Positions 52,940-62,130 are shown, counted from the first letter of the stretch. The stretch is DNA of 64,000 bases from an uncultured Raoultella sp. (GCA_900759445.1 CAAEVH010000075.1:1-64000), one strand, 5' to 3'. Made by a program: numbers and translations. The notes: a model not told the origin generated them from the letters alone.

Positions 52940-53948
52940 AAACCTGTCACTGGATTTTATGAAAAACCGGCTGTTTGGCGACTTTCTTGCTCAGGATGGC
53001 CTGACAGAAATTGCTGTTAACCGGCCGGGTGAGCTGCATACAAAAATTCGGGGAAAATGGCAAAAACAGGCATCCCCCATCACGTTGCGTCAGTGCCATG
53101 CTTTTGCCAGAGCGCTGGCGTCCTGGCATGACGATAATATTGACGATACATCACCCATCCTTTCTGCAACATTAGGATCTGGCGAACGTATTCAGGCGAT
53201 TATTCCTCCGGCCTGTGAACGTAATACGGTGTCCATTACGCTGCGCAAACCCTCGTTTGAGCAGAAAACACATCAGTCATGGATTGATGCGGGATTTTAT
53301 CAGCGCGTGGCCGGTCAGGAAAAAACGGAAAGTCAGGATAATGCACTAATCCGGTTATATCACAGCGGGGATATTCCCCACTTTATGGAAAAGGCGGTGG
53401 AATACGGCAAAACGATTTTTATTGTGGGTGAAACCGGCTCCGGCAAAACCACCTATATGAAAACGCTGCTGCATTATATTCCGCTGCATCTCCGTCTGGT
53501 AACGATTGAGGATAATCCCGAAATCCGTTTTTATCACCACAGCAATTATGTTCATCTTTTTTACCCGGCGGATGCCGGGGATAATGCTATTGTCACGCCC
53601 GGCAGGCTGATCCGTGCTAATTATCGTATGAACCCTGACCGGATATTACTGGCGGAAATTCGTGGGCGGGAAGCGTGGGACGCGCTGAAAATTGTCGGCT
53701 CCGGGCATGAGGGGTTAATCACCTCCCTGCATGCGGGCTGTCCGGCAGAATGTATTGAAGGGATCATTGACCGCTGCTATGAAAACCCCGACTGCCGGAA
53801 CATTCCTTTTGATGTGTTGTTACGCAAGGTACTTAAAAGCATTGATGTCATCGTCAGCATTGATATACACGGCGATGTGCGCCGGATGAGTGATATTTAC
53901 TTTAAGCCAGTTCATTTAAACAGCACGAAAGAGACATTCAGAAAATAA
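52929..53948 (+). CDS. virB11: T4SS traffic ATPase VirB11
   Basis: This 339-aa hexameric secretion ATPase has Walker A VGETGSGKTTYMKTL (from about residue 166), an Asp box region (LVTIEDNPEIRF), Walker B ILLAEIRGREAW and a His box GHEGLITSLHAG. It directs pilus assembly and DNA transfer with VirB4 and the coupling protein. It overlaps virB10 by 11 bases and closes the main virB run. Confidence 0.95.
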   Translation: MNAENLSLDFMKNRLFGDFLAQDGLTEIAVNRPGELHTKIRGKWQKQASPITLRQCHAFARALASWHDDNIDDTSPILSATLGSGERIQAIIPPACERNTVSITLRKPSFEQKTHQSWIDAGFYQRVAGQEKTESQDNALIRLYHSGDIPHFMEKAVEYGKTIFIVGETGSGKTTYMKTLLHYIPLHLRLVTIEDNPEIRFYHHSNYVHLFYPADAGDNAIVTPGRLIRANYRMNPDRILLAEIRGREAWDALKIVGSGHEGLITSLHAGCPAECIEGIIDRCYENPDCRNIPFDVLLRKVLKSIDVIVSIDIHGDVRRMSDIYFKPVHLNSTKETFRK

Positions 53949-54008
53949 CCCCGACAAATAACATTAGCCAAAAAACGCAACCTTTAATTAATCATAATGG
54001 TAACTGAA

Positions 54009-54311
54009 ATGAAAAAAGCAATATCCTCCGTATTATTGTTCTGCGTTATTGCATCATGTTCAACATCTGTACTGGCTGCTGATGCCTGCGAGGTGGTGTT
54101 ATGTATGTACGGTAAAGCAACCGGAAATGGCGGCGGCAGTGAATGTCATTCCGCTGAACGTGCATTCTTTAATATCGTGATAAAGAATAAACACGGCTTT
54201 CTTCCTGACCATACGGCCGATGCCAGACAATCATTTTTAAGTGAATGTGATTTGGCAGACCCTGCGGCTATCAGTCAGATCATCAGTAAATATGGCCGCA
54301 TTCGTGGTTAA
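54009..54311 (+). CDS. TrbM/KikA-like secreted transfer protein
   Basis: This precursor of about 100 aa has a signal peptide (cleavage after VLA) and a cysteine-rich mature part beginning ADACEVVLCMYGKATGNGGG, the TrbM/KikA pattern. Conserved cysteines recur in GSECHSAE and SECDLADP. Relatives stand at the ends of conjugation operons of IncP, IncN and IncX types and help pilus or mating-pair assembly. A further in-frame ATG at 53997 would add four residues; I prefer 54009 because the signal peptide then starts with MKK. Confidence 0.8.
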   Translation: MKKAISSVLLFCVIASCSTSVLAADACEVVLCMYGKATGNGGGSECHSAERAFFNIVIKNKHGFLPDHTADARQSFLSECDLADPAAISQIISKYGRIRG

Positions 54312-54365
54312 TACTGGCGAGACGGGCACAGAGCATGACGGTTTTCAGGTTTTTACGGCTTCTAT

Positions 54366-54387
54366 TTTTCGCGGATTAAGAAGCGAA
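54366..54387. repeat. Imperfect hairpin repeat, copy 1
   Basis: TTTTCGCGGATTAAGAAGCGAA carries a short inverted repeat (TTCGC / GCGAA). A closely similar sequence follows at 54427-54450. Both lie in the non-coding stretch before the oriT-like palindromes and may be relaxosome protein sites. Confidence 0.5.
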
Positions 54388-54426
54388 GAAACAGGGGCCG
54401 TAAAAATGAGGCTGCGGACAGAAATA

Positions 54427-54450
54427 TTTTCGCGGGTTAAGGAGCGAAAA
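54427..54450. repeat. Imperfect hairpin repeat, copy 2
   Basis: TTTTCGCGGGTTAAGGAGCGAAAA matches copy 1 at 54366 at most positions, with 7-bp inverted arms TTTTCGC / GCGAAAA. The spacing between the two copies is 61 bases. A partial third element, GCGAGCGAAAA, lies at about 54539-54549. Confidence 0.5.
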
Positions 54451-54549
54451 TAATTCAGGCACCGCACCTCACCTGCAAACAGCCGCGCCCACGCGGATTT
54501 TGCAGGCCGGGGGGAGCCGGATAAATTTCGCCGCCCCAGCGAGCGAAAA

Positions 54550-54761
54550 GCTGTCGCCCACGACAGCGGTTTACCCGGGGGGCGCAGCCCCGCACACCGT
54601 CGCAGCTAAGTCTCCGGCCCAAAGCCGGTAGCGTGGCGCGACCACCCTCTTTAAAGGTCAGCTTCCCTTTTATTCCCGCTGCGAGGAACGAGCAAAGGGA
54701 AGAAAAAGGCGAAAGCGACCGTCTTAAAGAGGGTGGTCGCGCGTAGCGGACGACGGTGTGC
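54550..54761. other. Candidate origin of transfer (oriT), nested inverted repeats
   Basis: A non-coding stretch between the TrbM-like gene and mobB holds several nested inverted repeats. These are an outer 11-bp pair GCACACCGTCG / CGACGGTGTGC (54592-54602 and 54751-54761), a 19-bp perfect pair GCGCGACCACCCTCTTTAA / TTAAAGAGGGTGGTCGCGC (54636-54654 and 54724-54742), and an inner 9-bp pair CTTCCCTTT / AAAGGGAAG (54662-54670 and 54694-54702). There is also a hairpin GCTGTCG-CCCA-CGACAGC (54550-54567). Such structure directly upstream of coupling-protein and relaxase genes is what an oriT looks like. The nick site cannot be placed. Confidence 0.65.
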
Positions 54762-55010
54762 CGCCTTTGACCCTGGGGGTTTTGGCGTGGCGTCCAGCCG
54801 CGACATTACCCCCATGCACCGAGCAATAAGGGCGTCCAGCCCGCATGTACCGGCGCACGCCGTTTCGTGCAGGGAAGCATGCTTTCCTGCACATGGCCGC
54901 ACAGCGGCCACCTTCTTTACCCCATACGCTCGCCCCGTCTTTTCGCCCGACACCGTGGGGCGAACTGATGGGGCGATGTCATGGGGCGAACTGCTGACGA
55001 AGGAGGCATC
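54762..55010. other. Non-coding stretch between oriT-like region and mobB
   Basis: I see no supported gene in these 249 GC-rich bases. Open frames here show no recognisable protein. The last 10 bases contain AAGGAGG, the ribosome-binding site of mobB. The mobB promoter should lie here. Confidence 0.4.
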
Positions 55011-56870
55011 GTGATTTTGAATAAGCTGGCCGTTTCACTGTCGCCGATAGTGAATGGGATGCTGGCGGTGCTGGCTTTTGTGCAACAGCATCAGCTGATG
55101 CTGGCGCTGTTATCGGGGCTGACGATGCCGTTTTTCGCCTCGTTGAAAAGCGATGAACGGCAAAAAGCCCCGCTGTGGCAAAAGATGATTATTGCTTTTT
55201 CAATGCTGTGTTTTCTCTCCGGCACACTGGCCCCGATAGTTATCGGATCCTTCCAGTGGCTGTATAAGACCAGACTCACCAGTGATAATACGGTACTAGC
55301 CTGGTCAGCACGGATTGCTTTCACTGTGACCGGGATTATTTTTCATATTATACTTCGCCGGGTATTCACGCCGGAACTGGATAAAATAAAGAAACGCCTT
55401 GTTAAAAAAACCACCCTTGAACGGGAATTGCGCACCGATGTCCGCACCGTAAAGTCCCTGCTGCCGGAAACACTGCATTATGATCCGCTGGATTATATCG
55501 ACCTGAATAAAGGCATTTTTACTGGCATGGACAGGGAGAACGAACCAATGTATCTCCCGTTAAATGACTGGCAGAAACAGCACGCGGATATTATCGGCAC
55601 CACCGGAGCCGGTAAAGGGGTAGCTGCCGGGATATTGCTATATCAAAGTATTATTGCCGGTGAAGGAGTGTTTGTTATGGACCCCAAAGACGATGAATGG
55701 GCACCACACCTTTACCGGAAAGCCTGCGAGGATGCAGGAAAACCCTTTGCCTTAATTGACCTGCGAAAACAGCACTACCAGTTAAATCTGATTGAAGATA
55801 TCACGCCCGATGAACTGGAAGAATTGTTCGTAGCAGGTTTCAGCCTGGCGGAAAAAGGGCAGGAATCGGATTTTTATCGCATTGATGACCGAAAAGCCGC
55901 GCGTATCGCCGCACAATTTGTCAGTGATAATCCATCGGCAACAATCCGTGATGTCTATAACGGTGATTACGTTCAGGGAGTTGCCGAAAAAATCAAAGCA
56001 TTTTTCGGCAAGATTGAGGAACTGGCAATACTCAATGCCATTAACTCACCAGAAGGCTTTTCGCTTAAGCACATATTTGATGAGGGCGGCTGCTGTTATG
56101 TTGTCGGCTCCATGCGAAACAGCAAAATTATTACCGCCCAGCGCATGCTGCTGGTTCGCCTTTACCAACTGGCAGAAAAGCGCGATCGAGTAACAGACGT
56201 ACCCCGCCCCATTGCTATTTATCTTTCCGAGCTGAAATACCATTTATCCAGACCAGCGCTGGAAGGTTTAGGTGCGGCGCGGGATAAAGGCGTACACATT
56301 ATTATGGACCACCAGTCCATCGCCGATTTAAACGACTGCCCGGCAGATTTGAAAGGTGACGCCGTTGTCGGTGCGGTTGTTGAAAATGCAAAATTCAAGC
56401 TGGTATACCGGGTTATGGACCCGGATACAGCGGAATGGGTGGCGAGAATGTCAGGCACGATTCTGGTGGATGATGAACTCCGTAAAGCGAAAACGGATAA
56501 TATGCTGACGGAAACGATCGACAGTGAGCGCACAATCCGCCAGGCCGAACGTTTCTTTATTGACAGCAATATGATCCTGAACCTGCCCGATTTTGTCAGC
56601 TTTATCTTTACGACAAAAACGCTACCTTCTGCTTCACTGATTTCACCGATAAAGGTCAGAAAGCGTCAGCTAAAAATCTTCTCGGTTTCCCCTGATATTG
56701 CCGCATCGGCGGCACCGGTGAAAATCGCACTGGATTTTGACGAGGATGATAAACCATCCATACAGGATGTAATGACAACGTACCCGGATCTTTTCTTCAA
56801 CGGAAGCGAAGTCAAACCGGCAGAGCCCCAACCTGATGAGGGAGAACACCTGTCCCCGCTGGATTTTTAA
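55011..56870 (+). CDS. mobB: Type IV coupling protein MobB (VirD4/TraG family, CloDF13/ICEKp type)
   Basis: This 619-aa membrane ATPase brings the relaxase-DNA complex to the T4SS. Two to three N-terminal membrane segments (about 14-30, 60-80 and 92-112) are followed by an ATPase with Walker A GTTGAGKG (about 195-202) and VFVMDPKDDEW as the second conserved box; PIAIYLSELKYHL may be the Walker B equivalent. I chose the GTG at 55011 because AAGGAGG stands 4 bases upstream. In the CloDF13 plasmid and in ICEKp, MobB is the coupling protein and MobC the relaxase; the same gene pair is seen here. Confidence 0.88.
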   Translation: MILNKLAVSLSPIVNGMLAVLAFVQQHQLMLALLSGLTMPFFASLKSDERQKAPLWQKMIIAFSMLCFLSGTLAPIVIGSFQWLYKTRLTSDNTVLAWSARIAFTVTGIIFHIILRRVFTPELDKIKKRLVKKTTLERELRTDVRTVKSLLPETLHYDPLDYIDLNKGIFTGMDRENEPMYLPLNDWQKQHADIIGTTGAGKGVAAGILLYQSIIAGEGVFVMDPKDDEWAPHLYRKACEDAGKPFALIDLRKQHYQLNLIEDITPDELEELFVAGFSLAEKGQESDFYRIDDRKAARIAAQFVSDNPSATIRDVYNGDYVQGVAEKIKAFFGKIEELAILNAINSPEGFSLKHIFDEGGCCYVVGSMRNSKIITAQRMLLVRLYQLAEKRDRVTDVPRPIAIYLSELKYHLSRPALEGLGAARDKGVHIIMDHQSIADLNDCPADLKGDAVVGAVVENAKFKLVYRVMDPDTAEWVARMSGTILVDDELRKAKTDNMLTETIDSERTIRQAERFFIDSNMILNLPDFVSFIFTTKTLPSASLISPIKVRKRQLKIFSVSPDIAASAAPVKIALDFDEDDKPSIQDVMTTYPDLFFNGSEVKPAEPQPDEGEHLSPLDF

Positions 56871-56879
56871 GGAGCGGTT

Positions 56880-57626
56880 ATGCTGATTTCGACATATCAC
56901 GAGCGCCAGACACGCAACAGAGAAAAAATAAAACAACTGCTGAACTTCCTGAAAGAAGAAACCTACAGCGATTTCAAAACGCTGATGCTGCTATTTGGTT
57001 TCCGGGATCATAAATCGCTTTATTCGCTGCTGGCAAAAACTGAGAAAATGGGGTTAATCCAGAAGCATGTGCTTGAATCACGGACAATGAAGATTTCATT
57101 ATGGGGGATCACCAGCGACGGGCTGGCGGTGGTGTTAACCCCGGATGATAAAATCTTTCCCGCGAGGTTTGAACCGTTCAGAATTACCGGCTGGACGCTG
57201 GAGCATCATCTTGATAATCAGGCCGCCAGACTTATTCTGGAGAAAAAAGGTGCTTCGGGATGGATTAACGGCGACCGGACCACTTTTATCAGCCAGTATC
57301 AGGTGAAACATCGCCCGGACGGGTTACTGACCCTGCCTGACGGTAACGTTATTGCCATTGAAACCGAGCGCCGCCTGAAAACCCGAGCTCGTTATCAGTC
57401 GATCATGGCAAGCCACCTGCTGGCCCGTACCCGCAAGCAGTGGATTTACGTTTTTTATGTTGTACCCGATCCACAGAAGAAGCGTGCACTTGAACTGCTG
57501 TTTGACAGCATCAGGCATGTCATCATCAACCATCAGCACGTCCCGCTGGAAGAACGCCACCGCCGGGTGTTTCGCATTTATACCCTTGATGAACTGAAAC
57601 GCCTGTCATTAGACAGCTATACGTAA
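56880..57626 (+). CDS. mobC: MOBC-family relaxase MobC
   Basis: This 248-aa protein has the length of CloDF13 MobC. An N-terminal winged-helix-like region (about 10-75: YSDFKTLMLLFGFRDHKSLYSLLAK) precedes a catalytic region with a PD-(D/E)xK-like pattern (PDGLLTLPDGNVIAIETER, about 146-164). MOBC relaxases use acidic residues rather than the usual tyrosine, which fits the absence of a HUH motif here. It should nick the oriT candidate 2 kb upstream. It starts 9 bases after mobB, behind AAGGAG. Confidence 0.85.
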   Translation: MLISTYHERQTRNREKIKQLLNFLKEETYSDFKTLMLLFGFRDHKSLYSLLAKTEKMGLIQKHVLESRTMKISLWGITSDGLAVVLTPDDKIFPARFEPFRITGWTLEHHLDNQAARLILEKKGASGWINGDRTTFISQYQVKHRPDGLLTLPDGNVIAIETERRLKTRARYQSIMASHLLARTRKQWIYVFYVVPDPQKKRALELLFDSIRHVIINHQHVPLEERHRRVFRIYTLDELKRLSLDSYT

Positions 57627-57658
57627 GCTTTTACACAGGCCAACATGGTGGCCTCACC

Positions 57659-57683
57659 GGCCTGGCGGCGATACCGCCAGGCC
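57659..57683. terminator. Terminator between converging mobC and ardC
   Basis: A perfect 10-bp stem GGCCTGGCGG / CCGCCAGGCC with a CGATA loop lies between converging genes. A second hairpin, AGGCCA / TGGCCT, lies just before it (about 57637-57654). Neither has a strong T-run. Confidence 0.6.
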
Positions 57684-57819
57684 AGAAATTATTTATTCCA
57701 CTGCGAGGCGCAGACTGTTCGGTACTCGCTGTGCTGCGTTCCGCCTCAGCCTGCGCCTTGCAGCGTTGCCGGTTAAAAACCATGTAACCGCATTCCCTTG
57801 CGGTTGTCCGGCTCCGGCC

Positions 57820-58767
57820 TCAGAGTTTATCCATCAGATAACGATGCGCTTTAGAGGCGGCGCTGGCCGCTTTGAAAATATAGCGCCTGTCGTTTTTCAG
57901 AGCTTTCAGCCAGGAAGCAATGTAGCTTTCATGTTGTACCTCTCCCTCAATCCCCAGGTCCGCCATCAGAAAAGCACTTCCCAGCTCCGCCACCAGTTCT
58001 TCCTCTGCATAATCCGCACTGCCAAACTTCCCTTTCATTTCACGGTTCAGGCGTTTTTTACCCCCACTCCAGTGGACAAGCTCATGCAGGCCGGTAGCAT
58101 AGAAGTTAGCCGCATCAGCGAATAGATGGCGCTCCGGTAACCAGACTTCATCAGTTGATGGGCTGAAAAAGGCGTTTTGTCCTTTCTCAATGATGTTTGC
58201 GCCGCTCTTCCTGAACAGATTTTCAGCCTGCGGCAACGGGGCAAATGTCGCTTCCGGACTGACAGTTACCTTTGTCAGAGGCAAGCCGTCGATTTGCTGA
58301 ACGTTAAACACGGTGAAAGTTTTCAGCATCGGGATATGGTCGATTTCTCCGGCGTCGTTTTCCTTCTCCAGCGTGGTGTAGAAAATGGCTGTAGTGCCAC
58401 GTTCACGCGTGCGAACCTGTCCACCTACCGACTGGGCCTGTTTATAGGTCAACCAGCGTGAATCGCTGAACCCCTGTTTTGATGCACTGCTCCACAGCAA
58501 CATGATATTCATGCCACTGTAGGCCACGCCGGTGGCGTAATTAGATGGCAATCCAGACATGCCGGATACACGCTGCCACGGGCAGGACCAGGGTTTAACA
58601 CCGGCTTCCAGCGCTGCAATGATGTTGTCGGTAACGGTCTGATAAATATCCTTTCTGGTTTTAGAAAATTTCGTTTTTGAGGAGCCTGACGGGTCCAGCG
58701 GGGATACGCTGGTCGCCGCTGCGGTGTTAGGGGCGCTTGTCCGGGGGTAATGCAGGGAAATTGTCAT
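57820..58767 (-). CDS. ArdC-like antirestriction protein (ssDNA-binding domain + zincin peptidase)
   Basis: This 315-aa protein has an N-terminal ArdC/DUF1738 ssDNA-binding domain (about 40-155: IYQTVTDNIIAALEAGVKPW, PWQRVSGMSGLPSNYATGVAYSG) and a C-terminal zincin metallopeptidase-like domain with HELVH (about 228-232). ArdC proteins protect incoming single-stranded DNA from restriction during conjugation. I chose the ATG at 58767 because GGAG stands upstream; the frame is open to 59025. It lies about 3 kb from the oriT candidate on the opposite strand to mobBC. Confidence 0.88.
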   Translation of the reverse strand: MTISLHYPRTSAPNTAAATSVSPLDPSGSSKTKFSKTRKDIYQTVTDNIIAALEAGVKPWSCPWQRVSGMSGLPSNYATGVAYSGMNIMLLWSSASKQGFSDSRWLTYKQAQSVGGQVRTRERGTTAIFYTTLEKENDAGEIDHIPMLKTFTVFNVQQIDGLPLTKVTVSPEATFAPLPQAENLFRKSGANIIEKGQNAFFSPSTDEVWLPERHLFADAANFYATGLHELVHWSGGKKRLNREMKGKFGSADYAEEELVAELGSAFLMADLGIEGEVQHESYIASWLKALKNDRRYIFKAASAASKAHRYLMDKL

Positions 58768-59275
58768 GGTTTTTTCTCCGTCAGTGTGTGATTTTCGTCT
58801 TCGTATCGCCTGACGGTTCGCTTTCCCGGCATCGTTCTGTCCTGCAAGGGCGCAGCATGCGTGCCATTTACCCTTGCGGGACGGGTTGTGTTGGGAAACG
58901 ATTAACCTGAAGTAGATACGGAGAACGAAAAGTGCACAGGAGAAAAAACTTGCCCCTGCATAGCGGGTGTAGCGCCCCTTAGTTCGCTGCGGTGAAATGT
59001 TGTTGGGAAAGGCAGTGTTTTGCATTAAAAATACGGTTCATGTTTTGCTTTCAGACTAGATGTTCACATGCCCTCTATTGATTATCGCACAGTGCTATAT
59101 CTGCATATCTCTTAAGATCCGAGATACACGCTACCAGCTAAAGCTGAAGCAAAAAGAAGAAAATTAGTCCCAAAAAGTTCTCGATGACAGCTCGTAAAAG
59201 TGGTGCAATTATGTGCAGTAACGGTAAGATAATTCCTATCTACACACTAAAATTAAACTTAAGGAAGCGTTTACT
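58768..59275. promoter_or_regulatory. Divergent region between ardC and the SIR2 gene
   Basis: I see no supported gene in these 508 bases. The ardC side (58768-59030) is GC-richer and contains an inverted repeat GCAAGGG / CCCTTGC (about 58846-58877) that could fold in single-stranded DNA. The SIR2 side is AT-rich and should contain the defence-operon promoter. A short frame at 59184 lacks support. Confidence 0.4.
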
Positions 59276-60316
59276 GTGGCAATGCAACGAGCATACTACG
59301 GTCAGGATCGGGATCGAGAGTATTTTGAGCGTGTTTTTCAGTCAGCAAACATCAACTTTCTTATCGGCTCCGGAGCGTCACTACCAGCTATCCGCATACT
59401 AGGAGATATCGAAGCGCAACTAGAAGAGCACGTGCGTTCAGGAGATGACTTAGCCTATTTTCAGCAAGCAGGCGATTTTCTAACCTCAGTTTGGGAAGCT
59501 AATGACGTTCTACTCGATAGAACTCAGCAAGGTATACCGCATAGTCAACCCACGTTAGATAACGTAACTGTCACTCGCACCTATTACTCCAGTTTCCTAC
59601 ACTCTCTTGAAAAGATTCTTACCCAAAGAAGAACTGGCCTATTACCTAGGAGAATAAATCTCTTTACCACAAATTATGATCTGTTTATCGAAGATGCTGC
59701 CGTCAAAAGCTATAACGTTATCTTAAATGATGGGTTTAGTCGGCGAGGAAATTTGTATGGTGCACATTTATTTGATCCAGCCAGCTTCTACCATACGACT
59801 CATGCTACTGGAAACCTTTATAACTATAGCGTTGAGCTACCGACAATAAACCTGATTAAGCTTCATGGTTCTTTATCATGGCTTAAATATAAAAATGATT
59901 TTTACTACCAAGTACCCCCATTGAGACCTGTAGCTTTTGCTACCCATGAAGAACTAAGAAATTGGGTGCTATCACATGCACTCATTCTTCCCAGAAAGGA
60001 TAAATTTCGCGAAACTCTTCTTGAAAATATCTATTACGATCTTCTTAGAAGTTATTCTAATGAATTAGACAAGGAAGGAGCATTGCTTATAGTTTTTGGT
60101 TTCTCATTTGCAGATGAACACATAGAGACGTTAACAAAAAAAGCGCTAAGAAACATGTCTCTTAAAGTTATAATATTTTCCTATAATGAAATTTCTCGAA
60201 TCGCATTTATGGAAAAATTCAGAGACTACTCTAATGTGGAAATAGTTTACACTCCAGGTAAAGAATTAGATTTCACTAAGGTAAACGAAATTATAAATTG
60301 TTTTCTGAGGAGATAA
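59276..60316 (+). CDS. SIR2-domain protein of a SIR2-HerA (Nezha-type) anti-phage system
   Basis: This 346-aa protein is of the SIR2_2 type. It has the NAD-binding GSGAS motif (31-35), TTNYD (Asn133-Tyr134-Asp135), the catalytic His197 in KLHGSLSW and the C-terminal FGFSFADEHI. It lacks a zinc-binding module, as in defence SIR2 proteins that hydrolyse NAD+ rather than deacetylate. It starts with GTG at 59276 behind AAGGAA. The HerA-like ATPase gene follows after 2 bases. In the known system both proteins form a complex that degrades NAD and DNA on phage infection. Confidence 0.9.
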   Translation: MAMQRAYYGQDRDREYFERVFQSANINFLIGSGASLPAIRILGDIEAQLEEHVRSGDDLAYFQQAGDFLTSVWEANDVLLDRTQQGIPHSQPTLDNVTVTRTYYSSFLHSLEKILTQRRTGLLPRRINLFTTNYDLFIEDAAVKSYNVILNDGFSRRGNLYGAHLFDPASFYHTTHATGNLYNYSVELPTINLIKLHGSLSWLKYKNDFYYQVPPLRPVAFATHEELRNWVLSHALILPRKDKFRETLLENIYYDLLRSYSNELDKEGALLIVFGFSFADEHIETLTKKALRNMSLKVIIFSYNEISRIAFMEKFRDYSNVEIVYTPGKELDFTKVNEIINCFLRR

Positions 60317-60318
60317 CT

Positions 60319-62130
60319 GTGGAACAAGAATTTATTCATGAAGAGGCAGTTCTCCGTGTCGGTGAAGTATGTGAGGTGTCAGGAAGAACAATAAGCATAT
60401 TGGTCGATAAAAATAAAAACCTTAGCGATCTTTTTTTCCGTGGAAAAGTACTTAAGAACGTATCCGTTGGCGGATTTATCGAAATCAAGAAAGGATTCAT
60501 GAGCCTAATCGGTAAAATAGAGGCAGAAAAGATACTTGAGGAGAAAAATCCATTAGGAAGCGGTGCTGAGTCCATACGTTTTCGCCGCTACCTGACTGTC
60601 TCTTTGTCGGGTTACGTTGATCGGAACGGTCATTTTACTGTCGGTACAAGGGAACTTCCCTTAATTGGAAACGAAGCATTTATAGTGACCGAAGAGATAA
60701 TTCAGCTCATTCATCAGATAGTGAGAGCACAAACTTGTGCTATCACATTCGCCCGTACTGATCTTGAAGATATCGATATTACCCTACCTGTTAGCGGTTT
60801 ATTAAATTCTCACATTGCTATTTTCGGTAATACCGGTAGTGGAAAGTCAAACACTCTGGCATCTCTGTACAAACACGGTTATGCCGCATTGTCTGAAATG
60901 CTAAAAGAGAGCTTTCAAAGCAAGTGTAAGTTTATATTGTTTGATTTCAATGGTGAATATGGTGCCGATGAATGCATAACCTCGGAGAAAATTGTCTATA
61001 ACCTTAGCACTTATAATGATCAAGGGGATAAAATCCCTATGCCGGAAGGTGTATTACTTGAACATGAGATCCTTTCTGTCCTTACTGATGCAACAGACAA
61101 AACCCAGAAACCATTTTTAAGGCGAGTACTTGAACTCAAATCGGCAGTTCATCGCTCTGATGCCCCTATTGATTTTTTTAGAAATATACTCAAGAAAAAG
61201 ATCAGGGAAACTTTGTGTGGTAGCGATAAGACACGTTGTGATGCCCTTCTTGATCTTTTTCGACCAATTTTTAACGATCATGAGCATATGACATCCGATC
61301 TAGAGTTTCATTTCGGTAGAAAAGTTTGGTTTAACAACACAGGTCGCTTTTTTGACTCTCCTGAAGATACGGAGCATTCAAACCTGTTCAGACTCGCAGA
61401 ATCCTATGAATTTCCAAATGATGTTATAGAATCCTTGCTTGGATTCATGTATTTGCAGCTAATCCTCGAATTCTTATCCGGTCGCTCAAATCCTGAACAC
61501 ATAGCACCAGTAGTAAATAGAATGAGTGCAAACAGAAAAGATATTAGAAAAGTCTTTGATACCAATGGGAATAGAGATTTTTGGGGCAACAGTAATTTTG
61601 TAGTCATCAACCTGAATATGGTCAATCTGACCATGAAAAAAACACTTCCATTATTACTCGCTAAATGGGCCTATGCTGATAAAAAAGCAGGTGACCCCTA
61701 CTCAACTCTCAGTCTCATCATTGATGAAGCACATAACATCCTGTCTAATACATCTTTTCGTGAAACCGAGAGCTGGAAAGATTATCGACTTGAAACTTTT
61801 GAAGAAATCATCAAGGAAGGGAGAAAATTCGGTGTATTTGTAACCCTATCGAGTCAAAGACCGAATGATATTTCCTCCACTATTATTTCTCAGGCGCATA
61901 ATTATTTCATCCATAGGTTGATAAACCAGAATGATTTATACGCTATTGAGAAGTCAGTTTCTTATATTGACCGTCTCACCGAGGAATCAATTCCCACCCT
62001 TTCTACTGGCACCTGCATATTCAGCGGTGTGGTATGTCCAATGCCGCTGAAACTTCGCATCAATGAATTGGAGATACATCATAGCCCCCACAGCAGTACC
62101 ATTACTTTTGAAGAAATTTCACTACTATGA
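60319..62130 (+). CDS. HerA-like DNA translocase ATPase of a SIR2-HerA system
   Basis: This 603-aa ATPase has an N-terminal HAS-barrel (about 1-120) and a HerA/FtsK-type RecA domain. Walker A GNTGSGKS lies at about 169-177, and Walker B LIIDEAHNIL at about 465-474. The sensor region FVTLSSQRPNDIS matches other DUF87 proteins. I chose the GTG at 60319 because GAGGAG stands 7 bases upstream; the upstream TTG frame overlaps the SIR2 gene. Its role with SIR2 is to assemble a hexamer that senses invading DNA (known for the family). Confidence 0.9.
   Translation: MEQEFIHEEAVLRVGEVCEVSGRTISILVDKNKNLSDLFFRGKVLKNVSVGGFIEIKKGFMSLIGKIEAEKILEEKNPLGSGAESIRFRRYLTVSLSGYVDRNGHFTVGTRELPLIGNEAFIVTEEIIQLIHQIVRAQTCAITFARTDLEDIDITLPVSGLLNSHIAIFGNTGSGKSNTLASLYKHGYAALSEMLKESFQSKCKFILFDFNGEYGADECITSEKIVYNLSTYNDQGDKIPMPEGVLLEHEILSVLTDATDKTQKPFLRRVLELKSAVHRSDAPIDFFRNILKKKIRETLCGSDKTRCDALLDLFRPIFNDHEHMTSDLEFHFGRKVWFNNTGRFFDSPEDTEHSNLFRLAESYEFPNDVIESLLGFMYLQLILEFLSGRSNPEHIAPVVNRMSANRKDIRKVFDTNGNRDFWGNSNFVVINLNMVNLTMKKTLPLLLAKWAYADKKAGDPYSTLSLIIDEAHNILSNTSFRETESWKDYRLETFEEIIKEGRKFGVFVTLSSQRPNDISSTIISQAHNYFIHRLINQNDLYAIEKSVSYIDRLTEESIPTLSTGTCIFSGVVCPMPLKLRINELEIHHSPHSSTITFEEISLL

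Noticed and set aside
54733..55014. ORFs across the oriT-like region (for example a 93-codon frame on the plus strand)
   Set aside because: High GC content gives long open frames on both strands; none has a ribosome-binding site or a recognisable family, and they overlap the inverted repeats.
59184..59402. A 72-codon frame overlapping the SIR2 start
   Set aside because: It overlaps the start of the SIR2 gene in another frame, has no ribosome-binding site and no family features.
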